A stretch of 64,000 nucleotides of DNA from CAVQBP01 sp963723205 (GCA_963723205.1 CAVRQC010000044.1:1-64000), one strand, 5' to 3'; counted from the stretch's first letter, positions 52,055-62,372 are shown. The notes: generated from the letters alone by a model not told the origin. Program-made: numbers and translations.

Positions 52055-55000
52055 TTATCTTACTCTTATAACTACAAATGAAATGTCATCAGCCTGAATC
52101 GTACCTTCCATCCAATTATCACCGGCTGAAGTCAGCTGGGTTATAATTTCATCGGGATTATTTTCAGCAAGCTGCGTAAAATTTTCTTTAACTCTTGAAT
52201 AATCGAACATTTCTTCCTTTGTATTCATCTGCTCGGGTAATCCATCGGTAAGTAATAAAATAGTATCACCAGTTTTAAGTTCTTTTTCAATTAATTTATA
52301 AGAGAATTTTCTCATAGCACCCAGAGGCATTCCCTGGATTACTATCTCCTCAACTTCCTGCTTTTCTTTACTATAATAGTAGACGGGGGGCATACCTGCA
52401 CTTGTAATAGAAAGCCTGCATCCGTCAATCTTTAAAAGGCTGAATGACATTAAAATTCTTCCCAGCCTTATTTCTTTAATCATTCTTGAGCAATGGTTCA
52501 TAAAATCCTGCAGGCTTAACTTTGAAGAGTCTGAAGTAAAAAATCCTTTCATCAAAGTAACCATAGTTCCTGCCTGAAGTCCATGGCCGGTTGCATCGCC
52601 GAAGGCCACATTAAGAGTTCCGTCTTCCTGTACAATAAAGTCATAATAATCTCCTCCCACTTCAGTTGCAGTTCTCATAAATGCAGCAATTTCAAGATGC
52701 GGCAGGGTTGGAAGTTCTTTCGGCAGCATCGAAAGCTGAAGAGCCCTGGCCTCTTCGAGTTCTTTGGTTTTTCTTTCATTTTCTACTTCAATTGCCCGCT
52801 TCTCAGCTTCTGTAGCTTTCAAACGTAATTCATTTTCTCTGAGTTTTGTTTTTTGTTCACGTCTGTTTAACTCAAATCTTCTTAAACCGTATAGTGTACT
52901 CAGGAAAATAAATGCATAGATTAGATATGCAATTTTAGTTTTCCACCATGGGGGCGAGACCATTATCGAAAGAGTAGCACCTTTTTTATTCCAGACTCCA
53001 TCATTGTTTGAACCCAGGACATGCAAAGTATAGTCTCCCTGTGATAAATTAGTAAAAGTAACAGAGTGATTATTCCCGAGCTGTATCCAGTTTTTATTAA
53101 ATCCTTCAAGCTTATACCTGTATTGATTCTCTGTATTGTTGAAATAGCTTAATGCAGCAAAATCAAGAGTGATAATATTATCTTTATAAGTAAGGTGTAT
53201 ACTGTCTCTTTCTGAAATGCCTTTTTCAATAATAGGTTTTCCCTCTTCATCATCAGTATTATATCTTAAATAATTAGTGAAAATAACCGGCGGTATATAA
53301 CTATTCTTTTTAACACTGTCAGGATTAAATACGCTGAATCCGTTTGTACCTCCAAACAGCAACCTGCCGGTTTCCGGATCTTTTGCAAAAGCATTCTGAT
53401 TAAATTCATTCCCCTGCAGGCCGTCTTCATAATAATAATTCTGAAAGGTTTTATTTACAGGATCAAATTTTGAAATACCGTCATTAGTGCTTATCCATAA
53501 ATATCCATTATTGTCTTCAACAATACCATAAACAGTATTGTTTGCAAGTCCGTCTTTATCATTATAATTTACAAAATTATTTGATTGCCACCGGTATTCA
53601 CTTAATCCCGATGTGGATCCAAGCCACATATTACCTTTACTGTCTTTAAATACCCTTATAATATTATCGTCGGATATACTGGTTGAATCGCCGGGGATAT
53701 GATTAAAATGCCTGAATTTTTTTGTATTCTGATCAAAAACATTTATTCCTCCTCCGAATGTACCTACCCAGATATCATTGAATTGATCTTCAGCAAGCGA
53801 CCAGGCAGCATTTGAACTGATAGAATTCGGATCATTTTTGCGGAACATATAATGGGATATTTTACCGGAGCTCCGTTCAAGTTTATTTAATCCGCCTCCG
53901 TAAGTGCCTATCCATATATTTCCCTTTTTATCTTCAAGAAGTGAGTAGATCCGGTTATCAGTCAAAGATGCCGAATCGGAAGGATTACTAATATAATGAG
54001 TAAAGGTTCCCTTTTTAGGATCAAATGCATCCAGACCGTTGCTAAAAGTACCAATCCAGATAATTCCCTGATTATCTCCCATCAAGGTCAGAATTGAATT
54101 GCTTATGATACTGTTGGGATTAGAAGGATCATGAGTATAAGCAGTAAACTTTTTTTCTCTATAATTAAATTTATTTAAACCGCCGTTCCTGGTACCTATC
54201 CAATAAGTTTCATTTTTACCCGCATATATTGAGAAGACATTATTATCATTAAGGCTGTTTTTATTTTCCGCATCGTGTTTATAATGCTGAAAAACCAGTG
54301 TCGAAGGATTAAAATAGTTTATACCCCCGGTATTTGTACCAATCCAGATAACACCGCTACGGTCCTGGTAAATTGAATAAATAAAGTTATCATTTATACT
54401 TGTCGGATCGCCCGGATCATGTTTATAATTATAAAAGCTGTTTGTTTCAGGATTGAAACATGATAAACCTCCCTTTACAGTTCCTATCCAAAGTAAACCA
54501 TGTGAATCCTGATAAACAGGCCAAACCCAGTTATCAGGCAGACTATTCGGATTGTCAGGTATATTTCTGAAATGAATAAATCTATTTTTGTTTTTTTCAA
54601 GTTTATCCAGACCATTGAAAGTACCAATCCAGAGATTTCCGGATTTGTCTTTAAATACCGAATAAACTTTATTGTCGCTTAAACTTGAAGGATCGTCAGG
54701 ATTGTGCTTATAATATTTAATTTTACCGGTTTCTAAGTTTTCTTCCTTTAAACCCGTGGCTGCTCCAAGTCCGCCGGTCCACCTAATACCGGTTGAATCT
54801 TCATATAAAGCCCCCACGGTACTAAACATGGCTCCCTTCAGATCTACATTTTTTCTATCAACTACTCTGAAAGATTCAGTTTCAGGAAAATATTTATTGA
54901 ATTTACCGTTTTGAGTCTCAAAATAAAGGTTCCCCTTTTTATCTTCATATATTGAGAATATAAAGTTATCGGATATACTGGTTGAATCACCAGGTTCATT

Positions 55001-55210
55001 CTTAAAAACTTTGAAGTTATATCCATCGTACCTGTTTAATCCATCCTGCGTACCGAACCACATAAAACCCTGCTGGTCCTGGAAAATACAGGTCACTGAG
55101 CTTTGAGAGAGACCGTCTTCAACAGTGAAATGATTAAATGCAATATAACCTTGAGGAAAGATATCAAAAGAGATTAGGATGAATAAAAAAAAAGTTATTA
55201 TTTTCAACAT
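52055..55210 (-). CDS. Two-component-regulator-propeller sensor fused to a PP2C (SpoIIE) phosphatase
   Basis: 1051 residues. Signal peptide, then about thirteen propeller repeats of the type IYEDKKGNLYFETQNG / WIGTFNGLDKLEKNKNRFIH (residues 20-650, two seven-blade propellers), a Y_Y_Y domain (EGFNKNWIQLGNNHSVTFTN), one membrane helix (IAYLIYAFIFLSTLYGL), a charged coiled coil (RLKATEAEKRAIEVENERK) and a SpoIIE/PP2C domain with TEVGGDYYDFIVQEDG and AFGDATGHGLQAG. The extracytoplasmic propeller would sense carbohydrate or a similar ligand and the cytosolic phosphatase would dephosphorylate a STAS antagonist. A candidate partner-switching set lies at 61.9-64 kb. Confidence 0.93.
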   Translation of the reverse strand: MLKIITFFLFILISFDIFPQGYIAFNHFTVEDGLSQSSVTCIFQDQQGFMWFGTQDGLNRYDGYNFKVFKNEPGDSTSISDNFIFSIYEDKKGNLYFETQNGKFNKYFPETESFRVVDRKNVDLKGAMFSTVGALYEDSTGIRWTGGLGAATGLKEENLETGKIKYYKHNPDDPSSLSDNKVYSVFKDKSGNLWIGTFNGLDKLEKNKNRFIHFRNIPDNPNSLPDNWVWPVYQDSHGLLWIGTVKGGLSCFNPETNSFYNYKHDPGDPTSINDNFIYSIYQDRSGVIWIGTNTGGINYFNPSTLVFQHYKHDAENKNSLNDNNVFSIYAGKNETYWIGTRNGGLNKFNYREKKFTAYTHDPSNPNSIISNSILTLMGDNQGIIWIGTFSNGLDAFDPKKGTFTHYISNPSDSASLTDNRIYSLLEDKKGNIWIGTYGGGLNKLERSSGKISHYMFRKNDPNSISSNAAWSLAEDQFNDIWVGTFGGGINVFDQNTKKFRHFNHIPGDSTSISDDNIIRVFKDSKGNMWLGSTSGLSEYRWQSNNFVNYNDKDGLANNTVYGIVEDNNGYLWISTNDGISKFDPVNKTFQNYYYEDGLQGNEFNQNAFAKDPETGRLLFGGTNGFSVFNPDSVKKNSYIPPVIFTNYLRYNTDDEEGKPIIEKGISERDSIHLTYKDNIITLDFAALSYFNNTENQYRYKLEGFNKNWIQLGNNHSVTFTNLSQGDYTLHVLGSNNDGVWNKKGATLSIMVSPPWWKTKIAYLIYAFIFLSTLYGLRRFELNRREQKTKLRENELRLKATEAEKRAIEVENERKTKELEEARALQLSMLPKELPTLPHLEIAAFMRTATEVGGDYYDFIVQEDGTLNVAFGDATGHGLQAGTMVTLMKGFFTSDSSKLSLQDFMNHCSRMIKEIRLGRILMSFSLLKIDGCRLSITSAGMPPVYYYSKEKQEVEEIVIQGMPLGAMRKFSYKLIEKELKTGDTILLLTDGLPEQMNTKEEMFDYSRVKENFTQLAENNPDEIITQLTSAGDNWMEGTIQADDISFVVIRVR

Positions 55211-55290
55211 AAGTTTTCCCGGGGATCAAAAAATGTAATTTCAATTACATTATAAGGGGTGAATATACTTTATTCATACCCAAAATAAAA

Positions 55291-55322
55291 CAGCCCTCGA
55301 TTTGCACTGAAATCGGGGGCTG
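55291..55322 (-). terminator. Terminator of the giant secreted protein gene
   Basis: AAATCGGGGGCTG (55310-55322) and CAGCCCTCGATTT (55291-55303) pair over 13 positions with one G-T pair and a 6-base loop. Reading the minus strand, the stem is followed by TTTTATTTTGG. It starts 9 bases after the stop of the 1848-residue protein gene. Confidence 0.8.
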
Positions 55323-55330
55323 AATTTTAA

Positions 55331-58300
55331 TTATTTCATCAGGATTAACTTTTTAGTTGAAACATAAGAGCCGCTGGTTAAACGGTAGATATAAACACCG
55401 CTTGCCAATTGACCTGCATTCCAATAAGCACTATAATAACCAGGATTCATTTCCTTATCAACCAATGTTGCCACCACTTTGCCGAGAATATCATATATTT
55501 TTAGTGTCACATAATTCTTCTCGGGCAGTTGATAATCAATCCTTGTTACAGGATTGAACGGATTCGGATAGTTTTGACTTAATGCATATTCAGTCGGAAT
55601 TTTTGAAGCTGTTTTAGATTCTACCGAAGATTTTTTCAAATTAGCTCCCATTATATTCTCGGCAAATTTCCAGGCGTTAGTCAGGTGATTAAAAGTATTT
55701 ACATAATTTTCTTTATCATATTCAAGTATTGCCTTTCCTATCTCTGAATTAACATTTTTCATTAATTCATCACAATTTGAAACCTGACAATTACCTTCCG
55801 CATCATCTCTGACTGTAATAGCGAGTAAATATGAGCCCTGATAGAGATAATCAATAGCCTGCCTGATATCATCGCCAAAACTAATGTTGCTTATATATGA
55901 ATATATATCATTAGTTGCTGAAGTAATGTCATCATAGAAGCTTAAACCTTTTTTAATCTTTAAATGATTTCCATCATTTTCGAAATCACCAAGTGCCGAA
56001 CCTAATAATGAAATAGCACTATTTATATTGTTTGCAGTTTTTCTATCTAAGCTACAATTTTTGTTTGAAGGACAATATTTATTCATTATAGCTAAAAGTT
56101 TATTATATGCATATTGAATATATAGTTTTGGGGTGAGTTCAGTCGGCTCCTGAAAAGAAGAGACATAAAATGAATGATTAGTTGTAATTACATATTGACT
56201 GTTATTCAAAGTATCTCCTGAGACAATCACAGAATTATTATCTGAAGCAATCACATTTACATCATAGTTTCCGATTAAAGGAGTTTTCAGTGAAATAGTA
56301 TAAATGCCGTCACCTTGCGGAGTCAATCTGCCAACTACTGTTTGACTATCGGGCGCAGTAATTTTAACGCTGATAATTGCATCGTTAACCGGCGTACCGC
56401 TGTTTTTCTGATCACCGCTGAATCCACTTGATTCACCGCCCTGAGTCAATTTCGCCTGGAAATTTATAGTTATAGGGACAGGGTTTCCATTTTGATCATT
56501 AGATATATAATAACGTTCCTGATCGGAATTAAAAGTCAATACCAGATCTGAACTGTTATTTGCATACACATGAACAGGTTCCGTAGAATCAGGTGCGGTG
56601 TCTGTAACAAGCTTATATTTCCATGACCCGATTCCCGGGTGGTGTACTCTAAAATATTTAAAAGGATAACCATATGATCCATATCCATTAACATATTCAA
56701 TTCCGTACTTTCCATAAATGGAGTTCTGATAATTATCCGGAGTAATAATTTCATTATTGGGTGAAACCAAATCCAGTGTAAACTCGCTTCCTTCCCAGGA
56801 AACACCCATATCAAGTGTTCCGCCCTGCCATGCTAGTGCACCCTGCCATGCTAGTGCACCCTGCCATGCTAGTGCACCCTGCCATGCCAACGCACCCTGC
56901 CATGCTAGTGCACCCTGCCATGCTAATGCACCCTGCCATGCTAATGCACTCCCGATCAAATCACTACTAATGGGACCGGATAAATAGGATATCTGGAGTC
57001 CAAGTAAACGAAGCCATGTAACATTAACTGCGGTAGGAATATCGGTAAAATTAGTAAGTTGATAATAATCTCCGCCGGTTTTATTAGCCAGCCAGCTCAT
57101 TAAATCTTCACCCTGGGGTACACCGTCAAATCCCATAGTATAAATTTTTATACCCGGGTCAAGACTTAAATTTGTTACCAGGGAAATGGGAGATATTTCA
57201 CCTGCACTGAATAGCAGAATAATTTTATTGTTGGTCGAGCTTCCTGAAAATAAACTTTCTGCTTTTTTTATCCTATCAGCAAGGTTTCCCATTGTATCCG
57301 GCTGTAATGTTCCTAAATTCGTTAACAGCTGGCTAAAATCATTTCCAATATTTTGCACCTGATTGGTACCGTTTACCCACCCTAAATTATCACCTGTCCT
57401 TAAATATGTAATCAATCTTGCCGCTGCATCAACTGAAGGAGTAAAACCATTCAGAACATCAGGAGAAGTAAAATTAGTTGATCCGTCAAATACTAATACA
57501 ATATCATAATTGATCTGACTAAGATGACTGTAAATATAGTTAATACCTCCAATATCGTGAGTTGTTACATCAGCCTGATTGGAAGGAGTTACCCCTAAAG
57601 GGTGTATATTACGTTTATAGGTCTCCCCGACATCAATTCTACCGTACATGGTAGCGCCCTGATTATTAGTTCCGAGATCAAAAGTATAAAATGGATCTCC
57701 CGGATTATACAAATCAGCTAACCCGGAATAATGTCCAATTTCGTGTGTAGCTACATCCTGAACATCGAGCTTACTTGTATCTCCATCAGTAGCCCAATAA
57801 TATTGACCATGACCTGTAAGTGAAACAGGCTGACCGTTAAAGGCAATATCCGCATCCGTTATTTCACCGTTAAGAGCATTGTATCGAATCCTTGTAAGCG
57901 CAGTTACATCAGTCGGAGCGCCGGTAGAATCAACCCATGCACTTGAATTAGGAATCCAGACAATATTATTTATTCCGTCTGCATTCCCGCCCCACTCCTC
58001 TGAAGTTGTTGAATTTGAACTTCTGGTATAATCAAGCTGATTTAAAGCACTCCAGGTATTAAATCCATCCTGGACTTCGTTAGCATAACCCATGTTAACC
58101 ATAGATTGGGCAATTTGGTATGTACTCTTACCATCTCTCCAGTGCAGAGGAATTCCTGCCAATGTTTTATTAACTTTATAATGCAATCCTTCATCAGTTG
58201 AGGGCGCAACAGATGGTGAAAACTCGGAAGTACTCAAAGGATTTCCGCTATTATCCAGTTTTGTTGCTGTTGCACTAACAACTTCTCCCGCTGCAAGAAC

Positions 58301-60877
58301 AGCATTTTTTAAATTGGCAGTAAAATCAGATTCACCCGCAATGTCTGTTGAGGTAACAATTTCACCAAGAAAACGTTTTCCCTCACGGTTGCCTGTATTT
58401 GTATTGGCAAAAAACTGAATTTTATAATTTTCATTGGGTGTACTTTTCAAAGAACCCTGGATTGCCGTACCACCTTTTATTGTCGGCAAAGCAGTTTGAT
58501 CCTGCCAGGTAAAAATTGTATTGAGGGTCGGATATTGCTGAGAATTATTTGCAGACTGACCTAATTCAATTCCAAGTGAAGAACTCCCATATGCTGAAGT
58601 ATTCAGGATTGAATTATTATTCCCGGATTCTACAAAAATTTCTGCCCCGACTCCGGAAGCATTATTAAACACCGAATCTTTCTCAACATGATTATTATTT
58701 CCATTAATCCTGATTCCGTAATTTGAATTTCGACTGATCACATTACCGGAAATTTGATTACCTGAAGCATTAATAGATAATCCAAAATTTGAATTACCGT
58801 TAACACTATTGCCGTTGATCATTTCTGTACTATTGAATATAGAAATACCGCCGGCAATATTAGTTGCTACCGTATTATTATTAATTTGATTTCCTGTGCT
58901 GCTGCTATCGGATATACCAAATCCTGAATTACCCGATATAATATTTTCGGAGATTGTATTATTATTTGAAGCATTTAAAGTAATTCCGTTGCCTGAATTT
59001 CCCTTCACTTCATTTCCGGAAAGATTTGCTGCTGAATTTTTTAATGATATTCCTCCAAGAATATTAGCCGTTCCGCCTGAATTATTAGTACCGATTTTAT
59101 TGTTTGCTATTTGATTTCCCGAACCGGATGTTACAGATATTCCAAAACCGGAATTTCCTGAAATGTTGTTATTATCTACATTATTATTATTGCCGTTTAA
59201 TTCTAACCCGTTACTCTGATTATCATTTACAGTATTATTCGAAATAGAATTTGCATTGGCAGAATTCAGCAGTATTCCAATACCCGAATTATTTAAAATT
59301 GAATTTCCGTTTAAGATAGTTGAACTGCTAACTAAAGAAATACCGCCTGAGCTGTTATTTCCAATTGTATTATTTGAAATTGTATCTGAAGAACTTCCGG
59401 TTACTGATAAACCTAAACCGGTATTACCGGTAATTGAATTTCCGTTAATGTTTACAGAACTTCCGGAAAGAATTATTCCGCCTGTACCATTAGCAGTTAT
59501 GCTGTTTTGAAAAATCCGGTTTCCATTTGCATTACTAACAGATATACCGTAACCGGCATTATTTAAAATATTATTTGCACCTGAAACACCTATTTGGTTA
59601 TTAGTACCTCCCGAAGTAAAATAAATACCATTATTTACTGAGTTAGTAATTGTATTGCTATTGATTTTATTAGATGTTGAACTTAATGAAATACCGGATA
59701 TTGTATTTGAAACAATATTATTCCCTCCCCCTGAAGAAAGTGTGAGACCATAACCAGATGAACTATTTATTGATAGTGCCTGCATATTGCAGTTACCTGC
59801 AGTTATAGTCAATCCTCCATAACTACCGGAGGTACTTACTAAGGGTAAACCAGAATATCCATGCTGCGTTGTTCCATCTAAAACTACCTGATCTGAAACA
59901 GCTGGTAAAGACGAACCCGGTACGATATTAAAAGGACCTGAACCAGGGATGTAGAAATAAATAGTTTGCGGACCCGATAATGCATTAGCTTCCTGGATAG
60001 CAGATCTTAAAGTTACAGTTTTGTTACCTGCATCAGGAACTCCATCACCGGGATTTAAATCCGGGCTATCAGCAAGAGAATTCACCACAAATAATCCCGG
60101 TTTTTTACTTGGAACTATTTGATTAATATTTTCTACATGCAAATGATTTAAATACGGAGATTGATCAGCCAGATAAGAATTATTTGTTATTTCAGTAAAA
60201 GACCACTGCCCGACAGAATATTCCGATAATGATGAGGGGAAATTTTCAGCAGGATTACCATTTCCGCCCGAACCATTTATATTATTGTCTCCAAGAGGAG
60301 TATTGAATATCCTAATTTCATCAATTAAACCTTTAAAAGCACCTTCATTCGAATTACCAACAAAAAGTCCTACGCCATTTGTATACGGAGTTCCTAAAGA
60401 TACTGCAACACTTTGTGATAAATTTTTATTTAAATATATTTTAAGATTTGTTCCGTCGTAAATACCTGTTAATTGTACCCATTGAAATGCCGGAAATTCA
60501 GAAGTACTGACCGGTGTACTGTTTCCAACAGAAAAATATCCTTTCTGGTTCTGAACATATAGAGAAAAAGATGTTCCGCTTGGCTGAACTGCTCTATATA
60601 TAACAGACATTTTAACACCTGGGCTTTCACCAATTAAATAGATCCAGGCCTGAACAGTAATGGTGTTATTTGTTGAACCTGAACTATCAAAATAAGCGAA
60701 TCCATCCTGGTTAGCTGTTGAATTTACAGGCTGACCATCGAGAACATATAACCTGCTGTTTTTTCCATCAAAAACAAAGGCATTATTATCAGAGCCTTGT
60801 GCATATATGTTTATTAATGAACCTACAAATATTGTAATCAGAAATAAATAAAAGTTCTTTGCTGTAAAGTTTTTCAT
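55331..60877 (-). CDS. Giant secreted multidomain protein: LamG, beta-helix, metalloprotease, VWA, T9SS tail
   Basis: 1848 residues. Order: signal peptide (FYLFLITIFVGSLINIYAQ); LamG/concanavalin-like domain (about 30-205); CSLREA-type linker with TLRSAIQEANALSG (about 265-305); an Asn/Gly/Ser-rich right-handed beta-helix (about 330-790) of NosD type; a metalloprotease-like segment with HEIGHYSGLADLYNPGD, ligands His1045, His1049 and probably Asp1055, Glu1046 catalytic; a VWA domain (about 1130-1310) with FDGSTN at the metal site; seven ALAWQG repeats (1311-1352); a beta-sandwich region; a helical region near 1640-1740; and a Por tail with NYPNPFNPVTRIDYQLP. Predicted to be exported by type IX secretion and cell-surface or extracellular. 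No single function can be assigned. A small secreted protein is encoded just upstream. Confidence 0.88.
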   Translation of the reverse strand: MKNFTAKNFYLFLITIFVGSLINIYAQGSDNNAFVFDGKNSRLYVLDGQPVNSTANQDGFAYFDSSGSTNNTITVQAWIYLIGESPGVKMSVIYRAVQPSGTSFSLYVQNQKGYFSVGNSTPVSTSEFPAFQWVQLTGIYDGTNLKIYLNKNLSQSVAVSLGTPYTNGVGLFVGNSNEGAFKGLIDEIRIFNTPLGDNNINGSGGNGNPAENFPSSLSEYSVGQWSFTEITNNSYLADQSPYLNHLHVENINQIVPSKKPGLFVVNSLADSPDLNPGDGVPDAGNKTVTLRSAIQEANALSGPQTIYFYIPGSGPFNIVPGSSLPAVSDQVVLDGTTQHGYSGLPLVSTSGSYGGLTITAGNCNMQALSINSSSGYGLTLSSGGGNNIVSNTISGISLSSTSNKINSNTITNSVNNGIYFTSGGTNNQIGVSGANNILNNAGYGISVSNANGNRIFQNSITANGTGGIILSGSSVNINGNSITGNTGLGLSVTGSSSDTISNNTIGNNSSGGISLVSSSTILNGNSILNNSGIGILLNSANANSISNNTVNDNQSNGLELNGNNNNVDNNNISGNSGFGISVTSGSGNQIANNKIGTNNSGGTANILGGISLKNSAANLSGNEVKGNSGNGITLNASNNNTISENIISGNSGFGISDSSSTGNQINNNTVATNIAGGISIFNSTEMINGNSVNGNSNFGLSINASGNQISGNVISRNSNYGIRINGNNNHVEKDSVFNNASGVGAEIFVESGNNNSILNTSAYGSSSLGIELGQSANNSQQYPTLNTIFTWQDQTALPTIKGGTAIQGSLKSTPNENYKIQFFANTNTGNREGKRFLGEIVTSTDIAGESDFTANLKNAVLAAGEVVSATATKLDNSGNPLSTSEFSPSVAPSTDEGLHYKVNKTLAGIPLHWRDGKSTYQIAQSMVNMGYANEVQDGFNTWSALNQLDYTRSSNSTTSEEWGGNADGINNIVWIPNSSAWVDSTGAPTDVTALTRIRYNALNGEITDADIAFNGQPVSLTGHGQYYWATDGDTSKLDVQDVATHEIGHYSGLADLYNPGDPFYTFDLGTNNQGATMYGRIDVGETYKRNIHPLGVTPSNQADVTTHDIGGINYIYSHLSQINYDIVLVFDGSTNFTSPDVLNGFTPSVDAAARLITYLRTGDNLGWVNGTNQVQNIGNDFSQLLTNLGTLQPDTMGNLADRIKKAESLFSGSSTNNKIILLFSAGEISPISLVTNLSLDPGIKIYTMGFDGVPQGEDLMSWLANKTGGDYYQLTNFTDIPTAVNVTWLRLLGLQISYLSGPISSDLIGSALAWQGALAWQGALAWQGALAWQGALAWQGALAWQGALAWQGGTLDMGVSWEGSEFTLDLVSPNNEIITPDNYQNSIYGKYGIEYVNGYGSYGYPFKYFRVHHPGIGSWKYKLVTDTAPDSTEPVHVYANNSSDLVLTFNSDQERYYISNDQNGNPVPITINFQAKLTQGGESSGFSGDQKNSGTPVNDAIISVKITAPDSQTVVGRLTPQGDGIYTISLKTPLIGNYDVNVIASDNNSVIVSGDTLNNSQYVITTNHSFYVSSFQEPTELTPKLYIQYAYNKLLAIMNKYCPSNKNCSLDRKTANNINSAISLLGSALGDFENDGNHLKIKKGLSFYDDITSATNDIYSYISNISFGDDIRQAIDYLYQGSYLLAITVRDDAEGNCQVSNCDELMKNVNSEIGKAILEYDKENYVNTFNHLTNAWKFAENIMGANLKKSSVESKTASKIPTEYALSQNYPNPFNPVTRIDYQLPEKNYVTLKIYDILGKVVATLVDKEMNPGYYSAYWNAGQLASGVYIYRLTSGSYVSTKKLILMK
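56822..56947 (-). repeat. Seven tandem 18-bp units encoding ALAWQG
   Basis: Seven in-register 18-bp units (plus-strand form ACCCTGCCATGCTAGTGC), nearly identical, with a few silent changes (GCCAAC and GCTAAT variants). They encode residues 1311-1352 of the giant protein, right after the VWA domain. Near-identity at the DNA level suggests recent slippage, so copy number may vary between strains. Confidence 0.95.
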
Positions 60878-60940
60878 TTTGTCCTCTTAAATTAAAACTC
60901 AAAAATCTAGGAAAATTCACAGGGTATGGAATTTCCGGGT

Positions 60941-61438
60941 TTAATTACTTTTTAGATAATTTTTAATTTGTGCTTTCAAATATTTAATCTGCACATTTGA
61001 GCTTGTAACTTTTTCTCCGGTTTTTGAATCATTAAGAACTTTTATTTTCCCCTCTTCACCGTCATATACTTTGTATGCTGCATCCTTTTTATCTTTTTTC
61101 AGAAAAACCAGAACTTCTTCATTATTCTCAAATCGAGGCATGTGTGTATATAGTTCTCCAACGTCCCCGACTTCACCGCCTGGATATTTAACTATAATAT
61201 TACTTTGACTATGATTGCCTTTTAAAAATTCATCAACCTGCAAAGTTGCTTCAGTGTAAATCCGGGTTTTATTTGTATTCCAGCTGGATTTTTGTTTAGT
61301 AACTTTTCCTGTGGCAATAACATCAGAACCCTTCGAGAGAGATTTAAGCACAGATATTTCTTTTTTTGAAATCTGAGCAAATGATGTGAGCTGAAAAATA
61401 CATAGAATTAAGAAAAGCAACTTTATAGAAGACTTCAT
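60941..61438 (-). CDS. Small secreted protein encoded before the giant metalloprotease
   Basis: 165 residues. Signal peptide (SIKLLFLILCIFQLTSFAQ) then a single beta-rich domain: GSDVIATGKVTKQKSSWN, RIYTEATLQVDEFLKGN, VGELYTHMPRFENNEEVLVF. The pattern TEATLxVDExLKG with NEEVLVFL recalls small exported OB-like domains often encoded beside secreted metalloproteases (matrixin-like). 63 bases ahead of the giant gene on the same strand, so probably one operon. A role as chaperone or inhibitor is conceivable but not shown. Confidence 0.7.
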   Translation of the reverse strand: MKSSIKLLFLILCIFQLTSFAQISKKEISVLKSLSKGSDVIATGKVTKQKSSWNTNKTRIYTEATLQVDEFLKGNHSQSNIIVKYPGGEVGDVGELYTHMPRFENNEEVLVFLKKDKKDAAYKVYDGEEGKIKVLNDSKTGEKVTSSNVQIKYLKAQIKNYLKSN

Positions 61439-61943
61439 AGTAAACCCTCTTATTTTTTTATTTATTTTTAAAAACTATACTGATTGTAAATGCTTTCAGT
61501 TATGATGCAGAATTGATTTTTTCTGATTAATGATTTCTGCTTATATTTTTATTCTTAGTAAGTTAGGACTCTAAACTAAAATAACTGGAATACGATATCT
61601 TGTACATTCTACGCATTTATTAGGATTATTTACTCACTTATTAGAAATTCACTTGGAGGGAATTCTATCAAACAACTTATCACAATATTAAATTGAATAA
61701 CAATAAGTAATTATTTCCGTCCGTCCGGATAATAATTTTACTTTTGGATAAAACAGTTATTCATAGAATTTTCATAGAAATTTTCGCTAAACATAGAGAT
61801 TTGCCCTATGATGTCACTTGATATTGCTCACATTAATTATATTGCTTAATAGATAAATATTAGAATTGTTTTCTTGAAATAAATAAAATATTTGTTATAT
61901 TCATTTATCCATCCTTTCACATTTAAGTAAGTTGAAAAATTAA
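61439..61943. promoter_or_regulatory. Divergent intergenic region, 505 bases
   Basis: No gene. It carries the promoters for the minus-strand secreted-protein operon and the plus-strand partner-switching operon. A possible plus-strand promoter is TTG at 61875-61877 followed 19 bases later by TATATTCA (near 61897-61904), an imperfect match to TAnnTTTG. No clear ribosome site precedes ATG 61944. Confidence 0.35.
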
Positions 61944-62360
61944 ATGACTTCAGATATCAATTTAGAAATAAAGCTTCCAAGAGTTCCGAACATTGAATTA
62001 GTAGCAATTGAAGGTTTGGAAAAATTAGGAGCACATCTGGGTATACCTGAAGAAAAAATAGGCGAAGCAAAGATAATTGTTAATGAAGCAATTATAAATG
62101 CACTTGAACATGCAGGCGAATCAACCCCATATGTTAAAGTGGAATTTATAATGACTAAAGAAAAATTAACTATATTGGTTACAGACTATGGAAAAGGATT
62201 CAGACCCGAAGAGATTGAAGAACCAGATATTAAGAATAAATTAGGAAGTGTAAATAAAAGAGGATGGGGACTCAAATTAATGAAATCAATGTCTGATGAT
62301 TTAGTAATCGAGTCCGGTTCCACAGGTACAAAAATATCAATTATTAAAAATTTAATGTGA
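61944..62360 (+). CDS. RsbW-like anti-sigma-factor serine kinase (HATPase)
   Basis: 138 residues, a stand-alone GHKL ATPase domain: KIIVNEAIINALEHAGE is the N-box, VTDYGKGFRPEEI the G1 box, and RGWGLKLMKSMSDDL the G2 box. RsbW/SpoIIAB-type proteins bind a sigma factor or other target and phosphorylate a STAS antagonist. The STAS gene follows 12 bases later and a PP2C phosphatase follows that, the canonical partner-switching order. No sigma factor is in view, so the target is unknown. Confidence 0.92.
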   Translation: MTSDINLEIKLPRVPNIELVAIEGLEKLGAHLGIPEEKIGEAKIIVNEAIINALEHAGESTPYVKVEFIMTKEKLTILVTDYGKGFRPEEIEEPDIKNKLGSVNKRGWGLKLMKSMSDDLVIESGSTGTKISIIKNLM

Positions 62361-62372
62361 CGGGAGCTTAAA

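Noticed and set aside
56822..56947. CRISPR-like array
   Set aside because: The 18-bp units are contiguous without spacers and are in frame inside a coding region.
56757..56987. Plus-strand frame rich in PCHASA repeats
   Set aside because: It is the antisense reading of the ALAWQG tandem repeat of the giant minus-strand gene.
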